The translations under genes and the position numbers were made by a program. A DNA stretch of 44,967 nucleotides from Pseudomonadota bacterium (lineage in GTDB: Bacteria > Pseudomonadota > Gammaproteobacteria > Burkholderiales > Burkholderiaceae): the NCBI GenBank assembly GCA_029777935.1, contig JAKORH010000107.1, positions 1 to 44,967 of the forward strand, given 5' to 3'. This document shows, one piece after another, positions 26,286-33,764 of the stretch. Under the pieces are notes generated by a model. It did not search any database. It had not been told where the DNA came from and worked only from the letters and a program-made list of their open reading frames with translations. Every line of letters starts with the position of its first letter. Position 1 is the first letter of the stretch.

Positions 26286-27341
26286 TCAAGTCGGCACGCG
26301 TCCATGTGCCTCGGCGAGTTGCCGGCGCCGGTACTCGCCCTGCCGCTCGAACATCCAGCCGGGATACTCGGCCGGTAGCGCGCTCGCCGCGTCGATCGTC
26401 GCCAGCTCCTCGGCGCTGAGCGCGATCTGCGTCGAGGCGATGTTGTCGGCGAGTTGTTCGGCGCGCCTGGCGCCGATGATCACGCTCGTGACGTGCGGCT
26501 GGTGCAGCAGCCACGCGAGCGCGATCTGCGCGACCGAGATGCCGCGCGCCTGCGCGATCGGCCGCATCACGTCGATGCACGCGTCCGCGCGCGTGCGGTT
26601 CACCGGCGGAAAATCGAAGTCGACGCGGCGGCTGCCCGCTTCGGGGCGCTGGTCGCGGCCGTACTTGCCGCTGAGCAGTCCGCCCGCCAGCGGACTCCAC
26701 ACCAGCAGACCCACGCCTTCGCTCTTCAGCATCGGCGCGATCTCGCGCTCCAGGTCACGGCCGGCGACCGTGTAGTACGCCTGCAGCGATTCGATGCGCG
26801 CCAGCCTGAGCCGCTCGGCGATGCCGAGCGCCTTGACGACCTGCCACGCCGCCCAGTTCGATACGCCGACGTAGCGCACGAGGCCCTCGCGCACGAGCGT
26901 GTCGAGCGCGCGCACGGTCTCCTCGATCGGAGTCGCAGGGTCGAATGCGTGGATCTGGTAGAGGTCGATGTGCTCGAGCTGCAGCCGCGCGAGGCTCGCC
27001 TTCACGCCGTCGAGGACGTGGTTGCGCGAGGCGCCGCGCGCATTCGGGCCCGGACCGGTCTCGCCGAAGACCTTGGTCGCGACGATCACGTCGTTCCGCG
27101 CCACCTTGAGGTTCTTCAGCGCCTGCCCGGTGATCTGCTCCGACCGGCCGCCGGCGTACACGTCGGCGGTGTCGATGAAATTGATGCCGGCGTCGAGCGC
27201 CTGGCCGATCAGTTGCTCCGCTTCGGTCTGCTGCAGGTTGCCGATCTTGTCCCACAGGCCTTCGCCGCCGCCGAACGTCATGGTGCCGAGGCACAGCTCG
27301 GAAACGAACAGACCCGTGCGGCCGAGCGGAACGTAACGCAT
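26286..27341 (-). CDS. Aldo/keto reductase
   Basis: NADPH-dependent reductase of carbonyl compounds; the natural substrate is unknown. The 351-residue TIM-barrel protein has the catalytic tetrad Asp57, Tyr62 (FIDTADVYAGGRSEQ), Lys90 (VIVATKVFG) and His131 (IDLYQIHAFD). The cofactor-binding end reads VTSVIIGARRAEQLADNI. ATG 27339-27341 is fixed by AGGAGG seven bases upstream; the longer frame to 27602 only runs antisense through the antitoxin gene. It is divergent from the toxin-antitoxin pair and convergent with pilY1. Confidence 0.92.
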   Translation of the reverse strand: MRYVPLGRTGLFVSELCLGTMTFGGGEGLWDKIGNLQQTEAEQLIGQALDAGINFIDTADVYAGGRSEQITGQALKNLKVARNDVIVATKVFGETGPGPNARGASRNHVLDGVKASLARLQLEHIDLYQIHAFDPATPIEETVRALDTLVREGLVRYVGVSNWAAWQVVKALGIAERLRLARIESLQAYYTVAGRDLEREIAPMLKSEGVGLLVWSPLAGGLLSGKYGRDQRPEAGSRRVDFDFPPVNRTRADACIDVMRPIAQARGISVAQIALAWLLHQPHVTSVIIGARRAEQLADNIASTQIALSAEELATIDAASALPAEYPGWMFERQGEYRRRQLAEAHGRVPT

Positions 27342-27437
27342 GGTGACGACCTCCTTCGATGCGAGCGCGTCGGCCCGAAGAGAAGGGTTGAGCGTCACAC
27401 GCTTTGCGGCTGCCGCGTAGGCGAGTACCATGAATTT

Positions 27438-27659
27438 ATGCAAGTTGCCACGGGCACGGTCATTGACGGCAAAGTCGTCGTAGAGGGCGTCCCCCTGCGG
27501 GAAGGCGCCGTCGTCGCTGTGATCGCTCGCGGCGCGGATGAGCCGTTCCGCCTTACCGAGGAGCAGGAAACCGAGCTCCTCGAGGCGATGGCCGAAATCC
27601 AAAGGGGTGAGTTCGTCACTCTCGAGCAGCTGCTCGAGGGATTGCGAAAGTTCGCCTGA
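27438..27659 (+). CDS. Probable antitoxin of a ParE-type toxin-antitoxin pair
   Basis: A 73-residue protein reading MQVATGTVIDGKVVVEGVPLREG, then an acidic helical half EEQETELLEAMAEIQRGEFVTLEQLLEGLRKFA. The beta-rich N terminus could bind DNA and the acidic C terminus could wrap the toxin, as in many small antitoxins, but I do not recognise a named family. It stops two bases before the ParE-type gene, so the pair is co-translated. By analogy it would repress its own promoter in the 96-bp gap upstream. Confidence 0.8.
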   Translation: MQVATGTVIDGKVVVEGVPLREGAVVAVIARGADEPFRLTEEQETELLEAMAEIQRGEFVTLEQLLEGLRKFA

Positions 27660-27661
27660 CC

Positions 27662-27961
27662 ATGCCTCTCCGGGTCAAGGTTTCGGCCCGCGCTGCAAGA
27701 CAGATCCGCAAGGCCGCCGAGTGGTGGTTCGAAAATCGCCCTTCGGCACCTGGGGCGGTATTCAAGGACGTTGGCGAATCCTTGGCATTACTGGCGGAGC
27801 AACCTGGCATTGGTTCGAGGTATGAAGGATCGCGCGCGCCAGGTGTGCGGCGCCTCTTCCTTGGTCGAATCGGGTACTTCGTGTACTACCGCGAAATCAA
27901 CGACTCGCTCGAAGTCCTCGCGTTGTGGCACTCAAGCCGGGAGAACCAACCGTCGCTGTAG
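27662..27961 (+). CDS. parE: RelE/ParE-family toxin
   Basis: The 99-residue protein has the RelE/ParE fold signature: VKVSARAARQIRKAAEWWFENRPSAPGAVFKDVGESLALLAEQPGIGSRY, then the strand RRLFLGRIGYFVYYREINDSLEVLALWHSSR. The ParE branch is suggested by the conserved helix and the VYYRE...VLALWH strands; the target (gyrase or ribosome) cannot be read from this. It follows its antitoxin by two bases. Length is typical. Confidence 0.85.
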   Translation: MPLRVKVSARAARQIRKAAEWWFENRPSAPGAVFKDVGESLALLAEQPGIGSRYEGSRAPGVRRLFLGRIGYFVYYREINDSLEVLALWHSSRENQPSL

Positions 27962-28002
27962 CCAGGGCGGCGCCCAACCCGGCGTCGCACCCGACGTGCT
28001 AC

Positions 28003-28019
28003 AGCCGCCTTCGGCGGCT
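28003..28019 (+). terminator. GC-rich hairpin after the toxin gene
   Basis: AGCCGCC-TTC-GGCGGCT forms a 7-bp perfect stem 42 bp after the parE stop, and can also be folded with a stable UUCG loop. It is followed by TATGCC, not a T-run, so it would be at best a weak terminator. Confidence 0.35.
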
Positions 28020-28148
28020 TATGCCCGCGGGTGAACTCCAACGCGCGCCGATCTCGCTCCGTCGTGCGTTGACATATCTCAATCCGGTCCGCGAAAGGTG
28101 CAGGCGTAATGCGGTCTTCGATCTCATCGACGCCCCGACGGACTCGAC

Positions 28149-29240
28149 ATGACCACGCTGTTCGACCCTGTTCGCATCGGCGACATCGCGCTTGCCAACC
28201 GCATCGTCATGGCGCCCCTGACACGAAACCGTGCCGCGCCGGGACAGGTGCCGTCGCGGCTTGCTGTCGAGTACTACCGCCAGCGCGCGAGCGCCGGGCT
28301 GATCGTCAGCGAGGGCACGCAAGTCTGCCCCGAGGGACAGGGCTATCTCGACACGCCAGGGATCTACAACGATGCGCAGGTTGCCGGCTGGAAGCAGGTG
28401 ACGCAGGCCGTGCATGCGGAAGGCGGACGTATCGTCGCGCAGCTCTGGCATGTCGGGCGCGTCTCGCACGTCAGTCTGCAACCGGATGGCCAGGCGCCCG
28501 TGTCGTCCACCGCGAGACGCGCCGACACCAAGACCTTCACGAAGGACGGCTTCGTCCCGGTGTCGGTGCCGCGCGCCTTGCGCACCGACGAAATCCCGGC
28601 CGTGGTGCGACACTATCGCGACGGCGCGCGGCGCGCGATGGACGCCGGTTTCGACGGCGTCGAGGTGCACGGCGCCAACGGATACCTGGTCGAGCAGTTC
28701 CTGCGCGACAGCATCAATGACCGCACCGACGCGTATGGCGGATCGATCGCGAATCGCGCGCGCTTCCTGCTCGAGGTGATGCAGGCGGTGGCCGCGGAGA
28801 TCGGCGGTGGCCGCACCGGGCTGCGGCTGTCCCCGGTCACGCCTGCCAACGATGCCGGCCAGGACAGCGCGCCGCAGGCGCTGTACGAGTTCGCGCTGGC
28901 GGAACTGGCGCCGCTCGGCCTCGCGTTCGTCGAAGTGGTGGAGGGCCAGACTGCGGGTGCGCGCGATTTCGCGCCGTTCGACTACGCGTCGCTGCGGCGC
29001 AAGTTCGCCGGCGCATGGATCGTCAACAACGGCTACCGGCGGCAGATGGCGCTCGACGCGATCGCTGCGGGCGCGGCCGACCTCGTATCGTTCGGTCGCC
29101 CCTTCGTCGCCAATCCCGATCTGGTCCGCCGGCTGCGCGAGAACGCGCCGTTGAGCGATCCGGACAAGAACACGTTGTACGGCGGCGGCGCGAAGGGTTA
29201 CACGGATTACCCGACGCTCGATCAGTATGCGCCGGCCTGA
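28149..29240 (+). CDS. nemA: Old Yellow Enzyme-family alkene reductase (NemA-like)
   Basis: FMN-dependent reductase of activated double bonds such as maleimides, enones or nitro-esters, using NADPH. The 363 residues start LFDPVRIGDIALANRIVMAPLTRNRA (Thr25 by the flavin), continue VAQLWHVGRVSHVSLQPDGQAPVSST, and carry the active-site pair His174/Asn177 in HGANGYLVEQFLRDSINDRTDAYGG. The C terminus has ADLVSFGRPFVANPDLVRRL and KGYTDYPTL, typical of this group. ATG 28149 gives the family's usual length. Its stop overlaps the next gene by 14 bases, which suggests they are co-expressed. Physiological substrate unknown. Confidence 0.93.
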   Translation: MTTLFDPVRIGDIALANRIVMAPLTRNRAAPGQVPSRLAVEYYRQRASAGLIVSEGTQVCPEGQGYLDTPGIYNDAQVAGWKQVTQAVHAEGGRIVAQLWHVGRVSHVSLQPDGQAPVSSTARRADTKTFTKDGFVPVSVPRALRTDEIPAVVRHYRDGARRAMDAGFDGVEVHGANGYLVEQFLRDSINDRTDAYGGSIANRARFLLEVMQAVAAEIGGGRTGLRLSPVTPANDAGQDSAPQALYEFALAELAPLGLAFVEVVEGQTAGARDFAPFDYASLRRKFAGAWIVNNGYRRQMALDAIAAGAADLVSFGRPFVANPDLVRRLRENAPLSDPDKNTLYGGGAKGYTDYPTLDQYAPA

Positions 29241-29589
29241 GCGCCGCGCGATCAGCTACCAGTTGCTGATCGAGGTGGCGCGACCGGTTCGCCGCCGGAT
29301 CGGACGGCTGGGTCTGGTGGAATTTCCGCCGGGCCATTACGTCTACACGGGTTCCGCGAAGCGCGGTCTCGAGGCGCGCCTCGAGCGCCATCTGCGGCGC
29401 ACGAAGGCCCTGCGTTGGCACATCGACTATTTGCTGACTGCGCGCGGTGTGCGCGTGACGGGTGTGCGGCGCTCGGGGCGCGACGAATGCGTGCTCAACC
29501 GCGCGGTGCAAGGGAAGATCGTTTGCGCGCGCTTCGGTGCTTCGGATTGCCGCGCGTACTGCGCCTCGCATCTGAAGTATCTGGGCTGA
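29227..29589 (+). CDS. DUF123 / GIY-YIG-type nuclease-like protein
   Basis: A 120-residue protein of the DUF123 group, related to GIY-YIG endonucleases. The core reads LVEFPPGHYVYTGSAKRGLEARLERHLRRTKALRWHIDYLL, where HYVYTGSA stands for the GIY-YIG strands. A cysteine-rich tail follows (ECVLNRAV...CARFGASDCRAYCASHLKYLG), also typical. Some relatives are fused to endonuclease III in archaea, which hints at DNA repair, but no function is shown. It starts inside the end of the alkene reductase gene (14-base overlap). Confidence 0.83.
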   Translation: MRRPERRAISYQLLIEVARPVRRRIGRLGLVEFPPGHYVYTGSAKRGLEARLERHLRRTKALRWHIDYLLTARGVRVTGVRRSGRDECVLNRAVQGKIVCARFGASDCRAYCASHLKYLG

Positions 29590-29590
29590 G

Positions 29591-29619
29591 GTGTCATGCC
29601 CGCGAAAGCGGGCATGCAG
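29591..29619. repeat. Half unit of the CGCGAAAGCGGG inverted repeat
   Basis: Only the left arm (GTGTCATGCCCGCGAAAGCG and GGCATGCAG) is present, immediately after the DUF123 gene and before a unit of the second repeat family. Confidence 0.8.
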
Positions 29620-29628
29620 CGTGTTTCA

Positions 29629-29699
29629 TCGTCCCGGCGCAGGCCGGGGCCCAATTTGCAGGCGAGCACAATTGGGTCCCGGCCTCCGCCGGGACGACG
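29629..29699. repeat. Inverted repeat, GGCGCAGGCCGGGGCCC family
   Basis: Left arm TCGTCCCGGCGCAGGCCGGG and right arm CCCGGCCTCCGCCGGGACGA surround CCCAATT...AATTGGG. It is the second copy of the family seen at 17300-17369 and lies upstream of the SRP RNA gene. Confidence 0.88.
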
Positions 29700-29773
29700 A
29701 TCGAGTAGCGCGCAGTCTTGCCGCTTACGGCTGCTGAACTTCATCGCCGTCGGCGCCTGTTAGCATTCATTCC

Positions 29774-29869
29774 GGCGGGCCCCCTCGCATGATGGTGCCG
29801 TGAACCTGGTCAGGTCGGGAACGAAGCAGCCACAGCGGAGTTCCTTCAGTGCCGAGGACAAGGCTCGCC
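29774..29869 (+). ncRNA. ffs: Small signal recognition particle RNA (4.5S RNA)
   Basis: RNA part of the signal recognition particle; with Ffh it targets nascent membrane proteins to the membrane. The hallmark domain IV is present: GTGAACCTGGTCAGGTCGGG, AACGAAGCAGCCACAGC, matching bacterial SRP RNA including the GGAA-type loop variant and the AGCAGCCA side. The ends pair as GGCGGGCC (29774-29781) with GGCTCGCC (29862-29869), giving about 96 nt, the normal size for the short bacterial form. A TAGCAT at 29761-29766 is correctly placed for a -10. Exact ends are estimated from pairing. Confidence 0.93.
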
Positions 29870-29896
29870 TCTCCGCCCTGCGGGCGGCGAGGCGAG
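29864..29896 (+). terminator. Hairpin overlapping the 3' end of the SRP RNA
   Basis: Positions 29864-29878 and 29882-29896 pair over 15 bases with one mismatch and a TGC loop. The left arm shares six bases with the closing stem of the SRP RNA, so the two folds exclude each other. There is no T-run afterwards. It may help termination or 3' processing of ffs. Confidence 0.45.
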
Positions 29897-29966
29897 GCTC
29901 GCGAAGGTCTTGATGCAGGAGGGGCTGCGCCCCTCCTGGACCTCCCCCACACAGACCGGACCGAGG

Positions 29967-30446
29967 ATGACGTTTCGCATCGAATCCGCGCGGCCGCAGG
30001 ATTGCGGCGTGCTGCTCGAACTGATCCGCGGACTGGCGGAGTACGAGAAGCTCACGCACATGGTTGTGGGCACCGAGGCGCAGTTGCGGCGCGAACTGTT
30101 CGGAGAGCGGCCGGTGATCGAGGCTGTCGTCGGCTGGGAACGAGCGCGGCCGGTCGGGTTCGCGCTCTTCTTCCACAACTTTTCGACTTTCCTCGCGCGG
30201 CGCGGGTTGTACCTCGAGGATCTGTTCGTCGTGCCGGAAGCGCGCGGGCGCGGCTACGGCAAGGCGCTGATGCTGCACCTTGCCAGGCTCGCGGTGGAGC
30301 GCGGCTGTGGCCGCTTCGAGTGGGCGGTGCTCGACTGGAATCAGCCGTCGATCGAATTCTACAAGTCGCTCGGCGCGGAACTGCTGCCCGACTGGCGCAT
30401 CTGCCGTGTCAGCGGCGAGGCGCTGCTGCAGCTCGGTCAGAGCTGA
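29967..30446 (+). CDS. GNAT-family N-acetyltransferase
   Basis: Transfers an acetyl group from acetyl-CoA to an amine; the substrate is unknown, though the sequence resembles the diamine (spermidine/spermine-type) acetyltransferase branch. The 159 residues contain LYLEDLFVVPEARGRGYGKALMLHLARLAVERGC (acetyl-CoA pyrophosphate loop RGRGYG) and AVLDWNQPSIEFYKSLGAEL. ATG 29967 follows CCGAGG and starts TFRIESARPQD, the normal first strand. It is convergent with the amidase gene, and the two stop codons overlap by ten bases. Confidence 0.88.
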   Translation: MTFRIESARPQDCGVLLELIRGLAEYEKLTHMVVGTEAQLRRELFGERPVIEAVVGWERARPVGFALFFHNFSTFLARRGLYLEDLFVVPEARGRGYGKALMLHLARLAVERGCGRFEWAVLDWNQPSIEFYKSLGAELLPDWRICRVSGEALLQLGQS

Positions 30447-31849
30447 GGCGCGCGCTCCCAGAACCGCGTGGCCTGCTGGAACGCATAGCCAAGCTGCAGC
30501 ACACCGAAGTCGTCGCGATAGCGGCCGACGATCTGCACGCCGACGGGCAGTCCTTCGGGCGTGAATCCGCACGGCACCGAGATCGCCGGGTGCCCGGTCG
30601 CGGTGATCAGGTAACAGGACTTCATCCACTCCAGGTAGTCGCGCATCGGCTGGCCGTTGATCTCGCGCACCCACGGCTGTTCGACCGGGAACGGCGGCAC
30701 CTGCGCCACCGGCAGCACCAGGAACGCGTAGCGCTCGAAGAACGCGTGCACGCGCGCGAACAGCTCCGTGCGCTTGATCTCCGCGCCTCCGATCTGGCGC
30801 GGGGTGAGCTTCAGGCCCTCTTCGATGTTCCAGATCACCGTGTCCTTCAACTGCTCGCGGTGCCTTTCCATCAGTTCGCCGTGCGAGGCGGCGAAGATCA
30901 GCGCGCGCTGCACGCGGAACACCTCGTCGGCGCCGGCGAGGTCGGGGAGCGCGTCCTCGGTCACGCAGCCGAGCGCTTCGAACGCCGGCCGCTGCGCGTC
31001 GATCGCGGCGACGACGCGCGCGTCGACCGGCGCCAGGCCCCCGAGCGCCGATGCCCATGCCACTCGCATACGGGCGAAGTCATGCGCGAGCGGCTGCGCA
31101 AACATCGAACCCGGCTCGGTCAGCGAGATCGGCACGCGCGAATCGGGCCCGCTGATCGCCTGCATCATCAGCGCCACGTCCTCGACCGTGCGCGCCATCG
31201 CGCCCTCGACCGACAGCGTGTTCCACGCGAGCCTGGCCGGATGCTTCGGCACGCGGCCGGCGGAGGCGCGAAAGCCGACCACGTTGCAGAAGCTCGCCGG
31301 GTTGCGCAGGCTGCCGCCCAGATCGCTGCCGTCAGCGATCGGTACCATGCCGCACGCGAGCGCCACCGCCGCGCCGCCCGATGAGCCGCCGCAGGTGCGC
31401 GCAAGGTCGTACGGATTGCGCGTGGCGCCGAACACCGCGTTGAAGGTCTGCGAGCCGGCGCCGAACTCGGGCGTGTTGGTCTTGCCGACCGGGATCGCGC
31501 CGGCCGCGCGCTGCCGCTCTACGATCAGCGCGTCTTCGGTCGGCATGAAGTCCCTGTAGATCGGCGAGCCCCACGTCGTGCGCACGCCCTTCGTCGGCAC
31601 CAGATCCTTGTGGGCGGTCGGCAGGCCATGCAGCACGCCGAGCGGCGCGCCGCGCGCCTGCTGCTCGTCGGCCGCGCGCGCCTGCGCCAGCGCGCGCTCG
31701 GGGTGGAAGGTCACGATCGCGTTCACACGCGGATTCACGCGCTCGATCCGAGCGATGTGCGCCTGCATGACTTCGTGCGCGGAGACGTCGCGCCGACGGA
31801 TGAGTGCGGCCAGGTCGCAGGCGGTGAGAAAGCAGAGCTCGTCGTTCAC
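30437..31849 (-). CDS. Amidase (amidase signature family)
   Basis: Hydrolyses a carboxamide to acid and ammonia. The 470-residue enzyme carries the Ser-cisSer-Lys triad: Lys81 in TAHKDLVP, the cis-Ser in GGSSGGAAVALA (156/157) and nucleophile Ser180 in GSDLGGSLRNPAS. It begins CFLTACDLAALIRRRDVSAHEVMQAHIARIERVNPRVNAIV, typical for the family. GTG 31847-31849 is taken as the start; the frame stays open to 31906, but the added codons run into an inverted repeat. Substrate unknown; no GatB or GatC neighbour, so it is probably not GatA. Confidence 0.9.
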   Translation of the reverse strand: MNDELCFLTACDLAALIRRRDVSAHEVMQAHIARIERVNPRVNAIVTFHPERALAQARAADEQQARGAPLGVLHGLPTAHKDLVPTKGVRTTWGSPIYRDFMPTEDALIVERQRAAGAIPVGKTNTPEFGAGSQTFNAVFGATRNPYDLARTCGGSSGGAAVALACGMVPIADGSDLGGSLRNPASFCNVVGFRASAGRVPKHPARLAWNTLSVEGAMARTVEDVALMMQAISGPDSRVPISLTEPGSMFAQPLAHDFARMRVAWASALGGLAPVDARVVAAIDAQRPAFEALGCVTEDALPDLAGADEVFRVQRALIFAASHGELMERHREQLKDTVIWNIEEGLKLTPRQIGGAEIKRTELFARVHAFFERYAFLVLPVAQVPPFPVEQPWVREINGQPMRDYLEWMKSCYLITATGHPAISVPCGFTPEGLPVGVQIVGRYRDDFGVLQLGYAFQQATRFWERAPQL

Positions 31850-31875
31850 TTGGCTTCGGCTCCAGGACGAGTGAA

Positions 31876-31944
31876 TGTCATTCCGGCGCATGCGGAGGTC
31901 CGGCACGCGGCGCTACTGGATGCCCGCTTTCGCGGGCATGACAC
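31876..31944. repeat. Inverted repeat, CGCGAAAGCGGG family, diverged left arm
   Basis: The left arm is altered (TGTCATTCCGGCGCATGCGG) and the right arm reads TACTGGATGCCCGCTTTCGC and GGGCATGACAC. It sits in the leader of the amidase gene. Confidence 0.8.
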
Positions 31945-31990
31945 CTACCACCTGATGCGTACCGGTTTCGTCGATTCCAAAGTCCCCGAT

Positions 31991-32018
31991 TGTCATTCCC
32001 GCGCAAGCGGGAATCCAG
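31991..32018. repeat. Half unit of the CGCGAAAGCGGG inverted repeat
   Basis: TGTCATTCCCGCGCAAGCGG followed by GAATCCAG is one arm with its own small palindrome. It lies about 50 bp after the previous unit and before the 3' end of the transporter fusion gene. Confidence 0.8.
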
Positions 32019-32096
32019 ATTGGTCGCGTCGAACTGGATCTCCACCCTCGCTTCAAGCACCCGGGGCAGGCTGGCGCGGGGATGGCACCTGGCACC

Positions 32097-33641
32097 TTAC
32101 GCGGAATCGATTCCGCGCCGGCGCCGGATCGACTTTTCGATCGCTTCGAACAGCAGTTCGCACGCAAGCGCCATCAGCGCGGCCGGCAGGGCGCCGGCAA
32201 GCAGCAGCGCGCCGTCGTTCAGCGCCAGCCCGGTGACGATTCTCTCGCCGTAGCCGCCAGCGCCGATGAACGCCGCGATGGTCGCGGTGCCGACCGCGAT
32301 CACCGCGGCAATGCGCAGCCCGGCGATGATCGTCGGCAACGCGAGCGGTACTTCGATCAGCCGCAGCCGCTGCCCGCTTGTCAGCCCGAGCGCGCGCGCG
32401 GCGTCGATCATGCCGGCCGGGATCTGTGCTACGCCGGTGCAGGTGTTGTGCATGATCGGCAGCAGCGCATAAAGCGTCAGCGCGATCAGCGCCGGTGCGG
32501 ACCCGATCACGCCGAGCCACGAAACCAGCGCCGCCAGCAGCGCGAGCGACGGCACCGTCTGCAGCAGTCCGGTGGCGGCGAGCACGACGGCGCGCAGGCG
32601 CGGTACCGGCGCGATCGCGAGCGCGAGCGGCACGCCGATCAGCGCGGCGGCCGCCACCGACGCGGCCACCAGCCACAGGTGCTGCAGCGTCAGCCGCCCG
32701 AGGTCGGGGCCGAGCAGCTTGGCCCGGAAGCTGCGCTGTCTTTCGCCGGTCCCGCCCTTGCCGGCGAGGTGATCGCGCGCGATCGTCTCGAACTTCACGC
32801 CGTCGAGCTCGGCGCGCGCGTTCATCGCGACCATCGCGCGCTCGTCGATGCTGCCGGCGAGCTTCTGCAGCGCCTGCCACGCCTGCGGAAAGCGCTGCGG
32901 CACGTCGAGCCGGTACAGAAGCACCGCCTCGTAGCGCGGGAAATAACCGCGGTCATCGGCGAGCACGGCAAGCTTCAGCTTCTCGATCTGCGCGTCGGTT
33001 GTGTAGATGTCGGTGACGTCGATCTGCCCCTTGGCGATCGCGTCGAACGCCAGCCCGTGATCGAGCCCGACCGGCTTCTGCGTCAGCCCGTAGCGACGTG
33101 CGAGCCCCGCCCAGCCGTCGGCGCGGCCGATGAATTCGTTGGACAGGCCGAACTTCAGCTCCGGGTGGCGCGCCAGATCCGACAGCGTCTTGATGCCGAG
33201 GCGGTCGGCGTCGGCGCCACGCATCGCCAGCGCGTAGCCGTTGTTGAAACCGAGCGGCACTGCGATGCCGAAGCCGAGCGGCGCGAGTTGCCGGTTCATC
33301 GACTCGATCGAAGTAGGCTCGCGATTCTTCAGGATCTCGAGGTCGATCGTGCCCGTGTACTCCGGATACAGATCGATGGCACCGGAACGCAGCGCCTCGT
33401 ACACGATCGCGGTGTTGCCCAGGCCCGCCTTGACTTCGACCTTCGTGCCGGCGGCCTGCGCCGTCTGCGCCAGGATCTGCGCCAGGATGTACGCCTCGGT
33501 GAAGCGCTTGGAACCGATGCGCAGCACATCATCAGCGTGCGCCGCCGGCGCGAGACACGCGCACAGGAACGCGCCCAGCAGGGCCGCGCGCCCTATCAAA
33601 CTAGCCGCGAGACGAACCGCGACACCTGCGTATGAGTCCAT
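32097..33641 (-). CDS. Fused substrate-binding protein and permease of an OpuC/ProXW-type ABC transporter
   Basis: Import of a quaternary amine or similar osmolyte is the likely role. The 514-residue product has an N-terminal signal/anchor helix (LIGRAALLGAFLCACLAPAAHA), an OpuAC-type binding domain (about 35-305: LRIGSKRFTEAYILAQIL, LYPEYTGTIDLEIL, VTDIYTTDAQIEKL) and a C-terminal permease domain (about 315-505: GLLQTVPSLALLAALVSWLGVIG, the loop AGMIDAARALGLTSGQRLRLIEVPLALP, GTATIAAFIGAGGYG). Binding domain first, permease second, is one of the known fusion orders. No matching ATPase gene is in the window. ATG 33639-33641 is preferred, though an in-frame upstream ATG exists. It is divergent from dnaX. 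Confidence 0.87.
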   Translation of the reverse strand: MDSYAGVAVRLAASLIGRAALLGAFLCACLAPAAHADDVLRIGSKRFTEAYILAQILAQTAQAAGTKVEVKAGLGNTAIVYEALRSGAIDLYPEYTGTIDLEILKNREPTSIESMNRQLAPLGFGIAVPLGFNNGYALAMRGADADRLGIKTLSDLARHPELKFGLSNEFIGRADGWAGLARRYGLTQKPVGLDHGLAFDAIAKGQIDVTDIYTTDAQIEKLKLAVLADDRGYFPRYEAVLLYRLDVPQRFPQAWQALQKLAGSIDERAMVAMNARAELDGVKFETIARDHLAGKGGTGERQRSFRAKLLGPDLGRLTLQHLWLVAASVAAAALIGVPLALAIAPVPRLRAVVLAATGLLQTVPSLALLAALVSWLGVIGSAPALIALTLYALLPIMHNTCTGVAQIPAGMIDAARALGLTSGQRLRLIEVPLALPTIIAGLRIAAVIAVGTATIAAFIGAGGYGERIVTGLALNDGALLLAGALPAALMALACELLFEAIEKSIRRRRGIDSA

Positions 33642-33764
33642 GGCGGGCTCGCGTCCAAAGCGACGCGCGATCATCGCGCCGGATCGCGCGCGCGTCGAGC
33701 ACGCCTTCCCGCACCGTACTCGCCGCGATCGGGTCGGGTTCCGCGCGTGGGTAGAATCGATCGC

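Noticed and set aside
28069..28100. A sigma-70 promoter with TTGACA at about 28069 before the alkene reductase
   Set aside because: No -10-like hexamer occurs at 16-18 bases downstream.
30437..31849. Amidase as GatA of the Glu-tRNA amidotransferase
   Set aside because: No gatB or gatC is adjacent, and the amidase signature alone is shared by many unrelated amidases.
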